A stretch of 64,000 nt of DNA. Origin: Ashinkailepas kermadecensis. Its lineage: Eukaryota > Arthropoda > Thecostraca > Neolepadidae. Position 1 is the first letter of the stretch; each line of letters starts with the position of its first letter. The notes under the pieces were generated by a model. The model did not search any database. It had not been told where the DNA came from and saw only the letters and a program-made list of their open reading frames with translations. Location of the stretch: contig JAOTOM010005125.1 in assembly GCA_034440615.1 (NCBI GenBank), positions 604,501 to 668,500 of the forward strand, read 5' to 3'. This document shows positions 56,431 through 64,000 of the stretch, piece by piece. The position numbers and the translations under genes are program-made.

Positions 56431-57182
56431 AGGACAGTTAAGCGACAACAGTTCTTCAGTCAAAGGGTTGTTGATCAGTGGAATGGGCTGTCTGCTGATG
56501 TTGTGGAGAGTTCCTCATTGAATGTATTTAAAAGTAGGGTGGATAAATTTTTTAGACCGGAAAATCTTGTTTTTGAGTTCTAATTTGTGTGGAAGGAGTG
56601 AGATTTATGTTAAGTAAGTGTGCACGGCACAGACCCCTTTAAGGCATGGATGCAGTCTGAAAATTATTGAGAAGGCATTCAATCCACATGTGTTAAGAGG
56701 GATCAGGGGAATAGGGCTGGATAGCTAGGGTAGATGGGCATTGATAGGTGTGTGGGATATTGGTGGACTGGTTTCTTCAGGATGTGGGATGGTTCGGGTG
56801 GGTCTTTTTACCAGGCTTACGATATCTTCCATTTACAGACTTAACTGGATGGGCCCTTGGTCTCTTATTAAGTCTAAACGCTTTATAACTTTATATAGGG
56901 TGTACCTAGCAGTGGATTCAGCACCTTCCTTCGGGATGTGATACTGATGAGATTGGCTATGGTAGCACAATGGGTATGATTGGAGGAGTTTGTAATTGTT
57001 GAGTGTGTTATGCAATAGCAAGCGAATGGTGCTAGATAGGCTTGGATATATAGCTCCCTAGGAACTTGAGATAAGGGATTTATTGGGGTGAGCGTATGTA
57101 CATTTCAAGTACCTTTTCTAGATAGGCCTAACCCAGATGGGCCCCTGTGCCTTTTATTAAGCCTTAACACTTTATGACTTTA
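56431..57182 (+). pseudogene. 5'-truncated CR1/jockey-like LINE 3' end, copy 2
   Basis: 51 uninterrupted codons (56431-56583) read RTVKRQQFFSQRVVDQWNGL, then SADVVESSSLNVFKSRVDKF and an ORF2 stop. This is the extreme C-terminus typical of CR1/jockey ORF2. The UTR module with GGCTTAMCCCAGATGGGCCC and TTATTAAGYCTWAACRCTTT occurs twice (ending about 56897 and 57182), so the 3' UTR was partly duplicated. One such module ends the copy at 47.29 kb. Confidence 0.88.
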
Positions 57183-57338
57183 TGTATGCGTGTGCATGTA
57201 TGCATGTGTGTGTGCGTATATGCGTGTGCATGTATGCGTGTGCATGTATGCGTGTGCATGTGTGCGTATGCATGTGTGTGTGTGTGTGTGTGCATGTGTG
57301 TGTACGTGTACATGTGCGTGTGCGTGTGTGTATGAATG
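57183..57338. repeat. TG/CATG microsatellite at LINE end
   Basis: GTGTGCATGTATGC-type units directly after the LINE 3' end, possibly grown from the element's simple-repeat tail or from pre-existing target DNA. Confidence 0.88.
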
Positions 57339-57830
57339 AATGGCTGGCTGCTAGACGTTGGTAGCACTTTTTCCCAGCCACATCGTACTCGGGCAGCAGA
57401 TGTGTGCGATTTCCATGGGCCGATCGGCGTGTTTGGCCAATCGGGGATTGCTTGAATAGCCTGAAGAAAGGTACCCGGGCAGGCGTCCGGTGGCTTATTT
57501 GACACAACGGTGCCACTTACTTCACAATGGCATACGAATATCATGAAAAAGTGTCAGGACCTTTTACATGCTAGATCATTTTACAGCCAGGAACCAGAAC
57601 TTTTCACACCGAAGTAGCAGTCTATTCTTCCTTTCAAGAAATGAATGATTTCCTTAATTATAATATTCTTATTATTATTATTGTACAATAATATAAAATA
57701 ATATTAATTATTGGCGATTCATGATGAGATTGCGTAACCACGTTCAAGGGGTTCAATTAAAGGAAGCACCCACGCCACTGACTCAAAGTAGCACGACGTT
57801 CCCGTCTGGAACAGGAGGAAATATTGCGTC
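57339..57830. other. Unique spacer, no gene seen
   Basis: Includes an ATTATT-rich stretch (57660-57715). No gene recognised. Confidence 0.5.
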
Positions 57831-57982
57831 CCTTCTCCACGTGCCGGGTCTCTCTTCTCCACGTGCCGGGTCTCTCTTCTCCACGTGCCGGGTCTCCCTT
57901 CTCCACGTGCCGGGTCTCCCTTCTCCACGTGCCGGGTCTCCCTTCTCCACGTGCCGGGTCTCCCTTCTCCACGTGCCAGGTC
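57831..57982. repeat. 22-bp minisatellite with CACGTG, about 7 copies
   Basis: CTTCTCCACGTGCCGGGTCT plus CT or CC. Each copy has one CACGTG. Stop-free on both strands. Confidence 0.95.
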
Positions 57983-58053
57983 TCACAAAGCATTCCGAAC
58001 AGCGTGACGGAGGCTCAACATTGCCTCGATTCTGTTGATCCAGTCTCTTAGGT

Positions 58054-58094
58054 GTGCGTAGACTGGTATACCCGAGGTGCACCAGTCTACGCAC
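58054..58094. repeat. 14-bp perfect hairpin
   Basis: GTGCGTAGACTGGT (58054-58067) and ACCAGTCTACGCAC-type complement (58081-58094) around a 13-nt loop. It stands alone, outside any array. Confidence 0.88.
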
Positions 58095-58846
58095 CTTAAC
58101 CACATATTGAGTGGACCTTGGAGCCGTACGGCGCCACTAAGCTGGTCTTACAGCTTCGGCACGTGCCTGTAGGTGCAGTACATTCTCATTCATGTATGCG
58201 ACATGCATTCACCAGATAAGCGTTGCAATTCAAGTGAACACAGCTCACTCACGAAAACACAATGAACACGGTGCAATAAAACGAGCACATCAATCACCGA
58301 TGACACGCTCCATTTATGGTTGGTGTACCTCCGTTTGAACTATGCCACCTATGCTCAGAATAACTAAGCCAGTCAGTTGATATATTTGCCCCGGTGTTGG
58401 GCATCAATGCAGGCCAGCAGAGCGTCACTTCGGAGGGGGGGCAAGGGCTGCGGTCAACGGCAGCTCGTCTCAGGTCACGGCGGCTCAAAAAGAGCAATAA
58501 CGCTAAGTATTGGTCAGTCTCACTCGTGAGGATGCACTGCAAAATAAGGAGATTCTAAGGTTTAATATTTCAGATCATTTGTTATGCTTCGTACTTACTG
58601 GCGAGTGAAATTTTATAATCATCGAGGAGGGCAGGTCGGGTTACAATTTTTGCACAGCCGGCATGCCGCTAAGTCATCCCAAAAAGCATGCTGTTGGCCG
58701 AGTCTTTGTGTCCGACCAATTTCCGGTATTTTCCAAATCTCAACTTCCAAATTCCAAGGCACCAAATTTCAAATTCTGCTTGCACCCTCAGGATCAGCCC
58801 CCCCCCCCCACCCCACACACACACTCCCCCCCCCCCTTTCCAACAG
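58095..58846. other. Unique spacer ending in polypyrimidine tract
   Basis: No gene recognised. The last 45 bases are C-runs with CACACACA and CTTTCCAACAG, a good 3' splice-site context. Confidence 0.45.
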
Positions 58847-59053
58847 CAGCGGCTGTCAGTCCACACAGCACGCCGCTGGCGATACCAGCGGTACCTTCGG
58901 CAGCGCGGCTGTAACCCGGCGGCCGGGCCAGACGCGAAGTCAGCTCGTGCCGGCTGGGGTCGTGACCCCGACCGCCACCGGCTCCGAGAGGTCACGCGCG
59001 CGTGACCTCCACACCGCCCGGGGCCGCTGCCGCCGGCTACAGAACCGGCTCAG
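58847..59053 (+). CDS. Possible internal exon, unknown product
   Basis: Bounded by a strong polypyrimidine tract ending CCCTTTCCAACAG at 58846 and by a consensus donor CTCAG|GTGAGC (GT at 59054). One plus frame is open right through, reading for example SAAVTRRPGQTRSQLVPAGV and ending CRRLQNRL. The stretch is CpG-rich. The protein would be Arg/Ser/Thr-rich and low in hydrophobics, which does not argue strongly for coding. No neighbouring exon was found because arrays lie on the downstream side. Confidence 0.2.
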
Positions 59054-59180
59054 GTGAGCCTTAATGCGCAGTTGCGGTGGGTGGTGTCGACTGCCTGGCT
59101 GTCTGCATGTAGCTTCGGTGGGGAGGGGAGGGGGACACCGGCACCAGAACTGGAGCAGGGGACAGGGGACAAGGGTCGGG

Positions 59181-59516
59181 AAACTGGAACTGGGACAGAG
59201 GAAACGGGAACTGGGACAGAGGAAGCGGGAACTGGGACAGAGGAAACGGGAACTGGGACAGAGGAAACGGAACTGTGGACAGAGGAAGCGGGAACTGGAA
59301 CAGAGGAAACGGGAACTTGAACAGAGGAAACGGGAACTGGGACAGAGGAAACGGGAACTGGGACAGAGGAAACGGGAACTTGAACAGAGGAAACGGGAAC
59401 TGGGACAGAGGAAACGGGAACTGTGACAGAGAAAACGGGAACTGGGACAGAGGAAGCAGAAACTGGGACAGAGGAAGCGGGAACTGGGACAGAGGAAACG
59501 GAACTGTGGACAGGAG
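59181..59516. repeat. 21-bp minisatellite, about 16 copies
   Basis: GGAAACGGGAACTGGGACAG plus A, with GGAAGCGG and TGGAACAG variants. The period is divisible by three, so 7-residue repeats stay open on both strands. A following region (59590-59700) has about four diverged ~30-bp units built on CAGGAGACGGGGYCAT. Confidence 0.93.
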
Positions 59517-59710
59517 AGTGGGGAAAGTGAACTGGAAACAGGGGACCGGATGGGTCACAGATTGGAGACCGGAAACGGAGCCATAGGCAGGATCCCGGAG
59601 ACGGGGCCATGGACAGGAGCCAGGAGACGGGGTTATAGTCAGGAATCAGGAGACGGGGTCATAGTCAGGAGCCAGGAGTCGGGGCCATAGACAGGAGTCA
59701 GGAGAGAAGG

Positions 59711-60224
59711 GAAAGTGGACGGGAACAGGGGATCTCATGGGGTACGGTATCGGGAGAAGGGGCGGGGAACTGGGAACTGTGAGGTAAAGCCAGAATAAAG
59801 CGCTTCATACGGAGCTAAGAACCTTAACAAAAACTACCTGGCCGTGATTTTCGTTATCTTTTCTTCCTACAGAACACGAGTAAAGTTCGACGCAAAACTT
59901 CATTTGGAATAAAACAATGATTAAATTAATTTTCAGGCAGCGTCTGGTTGGTGCTGGCCCGGCCTTTTCGGTGATGATGCGAAGGGGGGGTGTCAGGCGT
60001 TCCGCATTTTCTTTCCATTCATCATAGCTTTGAAACAAACAAAAAAACAGCGCATGCTTCATATCTTCGGTAGTGAAGATCTCTCAAAATACAGTCAGAC
60101 AACTATGCCAGGCCATGCAGCCCGATATGTGTCGGAGGTTTGTTTTGGTAAACATTAAAATAGAGCCGCTAGATGCTGACAAATGTTGGCTCGATGTGTC
60201 TATGAGCCGGATGTGTTCAGAAGA
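59711..60224. other. Unique spacer, no gene seen
   Basis: Nothing recognised beyond an A-run at 60043-60048. Confidence 0.45.
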
Positions 60225-60353
60225 AGAGCCCTTGGTTTCTTTACGACGAATTCAACTGCCAGGCCATGTAGCGTCGCCAACCTCGCACGTCCGTTTGCCG
60301 AGGGCGGACTTGGTACGCCCGTCGGTTTTCGGATCCCAACCGACGATCTTGCG
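60225..60353 (-). mobile_element. SINE with tRNA-Arg/Lys-like head
   Basis: The body ATGTAGCGTCGCCAACCTCG is the same as in the tRNA-Val SINEs, but on minus the head reads GGTTGGGATCCGAAAACC (box B region), ATCGCAAGATCG, then GGACTTCTAAT (anticodon region resembling tRNA-Arg TCT) and TCAGTCGGTAGGGCGCTGG (box A). The head is not intact: its 5' half continues into the tandem array to the right. Confidence 0.82.
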
Positions 60354-60823
60354 ATTAGAAGTCCAGCGCCCTACCGACTGAGCCCATTAGAAGTCCAGCG
60401 CCCTGCCGACTGAGCCCATTAGAAGTCCAGCGTCCTGCCGACTGAGCCCATTAGAAGTCCAGCGTCCTGCCGACTGAGCCCATTAGAAGTCCAGCGCCCT
60501 GAGCCCATTAGAAGTCCAGCGTCCTGCCGACTGAGCCCATTAGAAGTCCAGCGTCCTGCCGACTGAGCCCATTAGAAGTCCAGCGCCCTGAGCCCATTAG
60601 AAGTCCAGCGTCCTGCCGACTGAGCCCATTAGAAGTCCAGCGTCCTGCCGACTGAGCCCATTAGAAGTCCAGCGCCCTGAGCCCATTAGAAGTCCAGCGT
60701 CCTGCCGACTGAGCCCATTAGAAGTCCAGCGTCCTGCCGACTGAGCCCATTAGAAGTCCAGCGCCCTGAGCCCATTAGAAGTCCAGCGTCCTGAGCCCAT
60801 TAGAAGTCCTGCCGACTGAGCCC
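60354..60823. repeat. 32-bp array made of the SINE tRNA 5' half, about 15 copies
   Basis: Each unit contains ATTAGAAGTCCAGCGYCCTG and CCGACTGAGCCC, that is, the reverse complement of box A plus anticodon arm of the adjacent SINE. A shorter 25-bp unit lacking CCGACTG occurs regularly after every second full unit, giving an 89-bp higher-order period (60490-60770). Confidence 0.93.
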
Positions 60824-60917
60824 AGAGCGAGACTCCCGGAATACGTTCGGACTATCAGATGCTGGCAACAAATAAACCGTTGTCGGTTTGCCCATGACGC
60901 CATACAATGACGTCACT
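60824..60917. other. Short unique spacer
   Basis: Right flank of the SINE-derived array and left flank of the family B element. Nothing recognised. Confidence 0.5.
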
Positions 60918-61242
60918 GGCGAATCCAGCCAACTTTTTTTTTGTGGGAGGGGGGGCAGGGGTGGACAGCTGGTCGGTTTTTGGCAAACTTCGACAAAGTG
61001 CCAAATCCAGGCGGGTGTATTGGTGAATTAGTGTTGAATGTGTGTGTGTGGGGGGGGGGAGGTTTGCACCGCGGTCGCATCAGTAGGTATAAAATACCTC
61101 TATTCGGTTGGAGGGGCAAAATACATGTCGGCTGCACTCAGTGAGGATATTTGCCCGGCCCCGAAAAGGGGTGGGCATATGACCGCTTGGCCCCCTTCTC
61201 ACAGAAATGAATGTGACGGCTGCATTGCCCTCCTCTGGATCA
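60918..61242 (+). mobile_element. Short inverted-repeat element, family B copy 2
   Basis: Starts GGCGAATCCAG and ends near CCTCTGGATC. Interior landmarks GGTATAAAATACCTCTATTC, GGTTGGAGGGGCAAAATACA and GTCGGCTGCA match the minus strand of 8717-9087 in order. Two G-runs. No coding capacity. Confidence 0.7.
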
Positions 61243-61332
61243 ATTAGTTAGTGCCATGACAACCTTGTTCTTTGTGGAGCTTGCTGAGCAAGTTTGCGGA
61301 TTGCTTTGCTACTGTTTGACAGAAGTGTGCAC

Positions 61333-61690
61333 ACTACAATTACGCAACGACAACACTACAAGCATGCAATAACAGCACTACAACTACGCAACTACAGCAC
61401 TACAATTACGCAACTACAGCACTACAATTACACAACTACAACGCTACAATTACACAACTACAACGCTACAATTACGCAACTACAACGCTACAATTACGCA
61501 ACTACAGCACTACAATTACGCAACTACAGCACTACAATTACACAACTACAACGCTACAATTACGCAACTACAGCACGACAAATACGTAATTACAGAACTA
61601 CAATTACGCAACTACATTCACCATTAACTACAACTACAACCACAGTTACGCAATTACGCAACTGCAGCCCTACAATTACGCTACTACAGC
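61333..61690. repeat. 22-bp minisatellite, about 16 copies
   Basis: ACTACAATTACGCAACTACA plus RC. Variants are ACACAACTACAACG and, toward the right, diverged ATTCACC- and CCAC-containing units. Confidence 0.93.
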
Positions 61691-62688
61691 ACTATTTTTA
61701 TAAATAAGGTTGCGATTGGTATGTGTCAGTAAGGCAGTATAGACGGTACGGTAATGTAAGTTACAAACGGCATAGCTGCAGCAGCGTCACCAGAACGACT
61801 TCAACTCCGGCTTAGACACACTTCACGAAGTGAGCTTCAGCGGCGTTTTTACTTCAGCTTCAGCTGCACTTGACAGGAGACTGCCACCAACAGCAACACA
61901 CACAAATGGCATGCTCCCATTGAGGTAACGTAGCGTGCATTGACCCGAGGTCACATGTCACATGAAATATGAAGTGTTCTGGTCTTCAGGCGTGCGTTTG
62001 CCTTCACTGCATTCCGCACGAAAAGAAACCTATGCCAGAAACCTACATGTCATTCCATCGCATGTCATAATATGCAATTCAAAATCGTATGCGTTTGCTC
62101 TCACTAGATTCCGCACCAAACGAAAACCTACACTAGAAACCTACATGTCACTTAATCGCATGTCATAGTATGCAATTCAACATCTTATGTGTGTAAACTG
62201 AGCCACACCAGAGGTCCTGAATCAACGCATGCTCGTTTCCTGCCTGTTGTACATCTTGACAAAACTGTTGCGTAGAAACATGGAGCAGATAATAGGATCC
62301 GCCACAGTTTGGCATCATCTGACAAAAAGTAATATCTCCACCTATTCGCATGCGACCGGCGACCTAGATTGACCAATTTATAATTGCCTTTTGAATATAA
62401 TATCCCGATGGACCGAATAATAGAACATTGGACTTGGCATAACATTAATGCGATGGGATATAGGGACTCGTAAAATTTCCTCTGAAACGGGCCCGCGTGT
62501 CAGACGGCGCACAATCGTTGACGGTTTAATACATTTAATACATTTCGCGGAGCTAGCGCCATAATAGAGCGACCTCCGCTTATGACAACCTATCCATTAA
62601 TCACACCAGACGGCCATACGTGTGTGCTTATCTTCAGTAACATCGCCAGTTGTGGCGCCATCCCTGAGTCTGCGCCGCGCCGAGTTGG
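61691..62688. other. Unique spacer with a 97-bp duplication
   Basis: 61994-62190 is a tandem duplication of about 97 bp (GCGTTTGCYYTCACTRSATT, then AAACCTACATGTCAYTYMAT and CGCATGTCATARTATGCAAT), roughly 88% alike by eye. Otherwise unique, with no gene recognised. Confidence 0.6.
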
Positions 62689-62780
62689 CCAGTCCCCCGA
62701 CACGTGTTCCCGTGTCGTTCCACTGGCCCGCCGAGTTGGCCCGTGTCCCCGACACGTGTTCCCGTGTCGTTCTGGCCCGG
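62689..62780. repeat. ~50-bp duplication with ACACGTGT palindrome
   Basis: GACACGTGTTCCCGTGTCGT occurs twice, each preceded by GAGTTGGCC. Each holds a 6-bp stem GACACG/CGTGTC. Confidence 0.88.
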
Positions 62781-62845
62781 CCCGGAACCTGACGTCACAT
62801 TACGACGAGGCCGGTAATCGCTCGAGCAATTACGCGCCCGGAGAC

Positions 62846-63255
62846 GCGCCGCCGCGCCGACACCACCTCTGCATTAGCTTGTGTCGGGCCGACGTTGCGC
62901 CAGGGCAGAGGCGCCGACACCACCTCTGCATTAGCTTGTGTCGGGCCGACGTTGCGCCAGGGCAGCGGCGCCGACACCACCTCTGCATTAGCTTGTGTCG
63001 GGCCGACGTTGCGCCAGGGCAGAGGCGCCGACACCACCTCTGCATTAGCTTGTGTCGGGCCGACGTTGCGCCAGGGCAGCGGCGCCGACACCACCTCTGC
63101 ATTAGCTTGTGTCGGGCCGACGTTGCGCCAGGGCAGCGGCGCCGACACCACCTCTGCATTAGCTTGTGTCGGGCCGACGTTGCGCCAGGGCAGCGGCGCC
63201 GACACCACCTTTGCATTAGCTTGTGTCGGGCCGACGTTGCGCCTGGGCAGCGGCG
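62846..63255. repeat. 57-bp minisatellite, about 7 copies
   Basis: The unit contains GGCGCCGACACCACCTCTGC, ATTAGCTTGTGTCGGGCCGA and CGTTGCGCCAGGGCAGM. Copies are almost identical. The 57-bp period keeps 19-residue repeats open on both strands (245 codons on plus from 62582, 179 on minus). Without a recognised family I treat it as non-coding. Confidence 0.95.
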
Positions 63256-64000
63256 CGGCCGCCACGATATTCAGCCGGAAAGTAGCTGTGCATTCATGCA
63301 AAGTATCGCAGGTGGTTGAGACGGTTGATATCACCGCCTTTTGCCTGGCTTCGCACGTATTATGGGTGTGAATAGTGTTGAATATCTATACTCGTGCATT
63401 TGTTTATAATTTGAATTTCCTGTTGAAGAAACTTGATGTTTTAGGGACGTATCTAAGCAAGTATCATTGCTTGGGTACTTAGTTTCCAAGCTGGAAGTGT
63501 CCAGCTAAAAGAGTATCCAGCTGAAAACGTGTCCAGGTTATCACTTACAGAACATCAGACACTACCAGGCTGTCACGAATTGATGGCTAACAACAAAACC
63601 CTTAAGCCAGATGTGTGGCTTAACGATTTTCTTAATTAATTAACTCTTAAAGATTAACTTAACGATTTTCCAAGCATGCCTGATCCATGGGACCAGGTTT
63701 GGCGCAGTGGATCGTCGCAGTACACACGAGTATTATTTATATTCATGGAAACTCAGTAGTAAAATCGTGGTAAAACAGTGTCATGCTGAGGTGCAATTCC
63801 CCGCATAGCACGCACGAGTGTGACGTCACCGAACTTCACACACGTCTGACGTCACACATCGCCGCCCACCGTGTGACGACAGCGTCTGACCCGTGCTATA
63901 CTGTCTACCCGAGTCCACCGTGACTACCGCTTTCCCATGCCACCTGTTCTTGGTTCGCTGTCCATCTTTTCTCTCGCTCATTATTTATCTCTGAACTGTC
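63256..64000. other. Unique right end
   Basis: AT-balanced sequence with small duplications (GTRTCCAGCT, ACTTAACGATTTTC). CGTCTGACGTCACAC and GTGTGACGTCACC at 63820-63860 hold two full TGACGTCA sites. No gene recognised. Confidence 0.5.

Noticed and set aside
62582..63334. 19-residue repeat proteins on both strands
   Set aside because: A 57-bp near-identical array opens frames on both strands. Upstream sequence shows no domain or signal peptide.

Overview
The window looks like nuclear DNA of a metazoan, probably an invertebrate I cannot name. It holds decayed non-LTR retrotransposon tails with a CR1/jockey-type reverse-transcriptase C-terminus, tRNA-derived SINEs with clean target-site duplications, short inverted-repeat DNA elements, AT dinucleotide tracts, and no operons, ribosome binding sites or recognisable bacterial or phage genes. 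I found no complete protein-coding gene. Nearly every long open frame is a stop-free tandem repeat read in two or three frames. The non-repetitive frames of 120-170 codons are about as many as a simple 3/64 stop-frequency estimate predicts by chance.

The dominant feature is tandem repetition: by hand tally roughly 40% of the 64 kb is minisatellite, in more than 40 separate arrays with unrelated units of 6 to about 80 bp. The largest are a 35-bp array at 4.2-8.3 kb, a 19-bp array at 9.7-10.8 kb, a 14-bp higher-order array at 25.8-27.0 kb, a 17-bp array at 27.7-28.8 kb, a 20-bp array at 31.2-33.4 kb, an 11-bp array at 45.1-45.75 kb, 13-bp and 26-bp arrays at 48.3-50.2 kb, a 44-bp array at 50.7-51.6 kb and a 72-bp array at 52.5-53.2 kb. 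Between them lie mostly unique spacers of 0.1-2 kb.

Mobile elements. (1) A tRNA-derived SINE family on the minus strand at 30.2, 40.4, 45.9 and 50.4 kb, with fragments at 34.8, 53.6 and 60.2 kb. The first four and the 53.6-kb copy have 11-16 bp target-site duplications. One central body is joined to two kinds of tRNA head. (2) Two 5'-truncated LINE 3' ends at 46.0-47.3 and 56.4-57.2 kb. (3) Short inverted-repeat elements of at least three kinds: GGCGGATCCAG-ended at 9.4 and 36.2 kb with longer relatives at 23.5, 37.6 and 40.7 kb; GCGAATCCAG-ended at 8.7 and 60.9 kb; and a GGCGCAGCC-ended family at 11.6 and 19.4 kb.

The most interesting pattern is how arrays and mobile elements interact. Two arrays have clearly grown out of identifiable elements: the 5' half of a SINE tRNA head at 60.35-60.82 kb, and a 19-bp piece of a LINE 3' UTR at 46.8-47.05 kb. 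A third, small one lies in a DNA element at 41.0 kb. Several arrays also contain fold-back palindromes where the unit switches orientation (1.25, 10.22, 10.32, 10.63 and 38.63 kb), as expected from template switching. The candidate coding remnants at 41.58-41.80, 42.70-42.80 and 58.85-59.05 kb are weak. Functional roles for the arrays are inference only.
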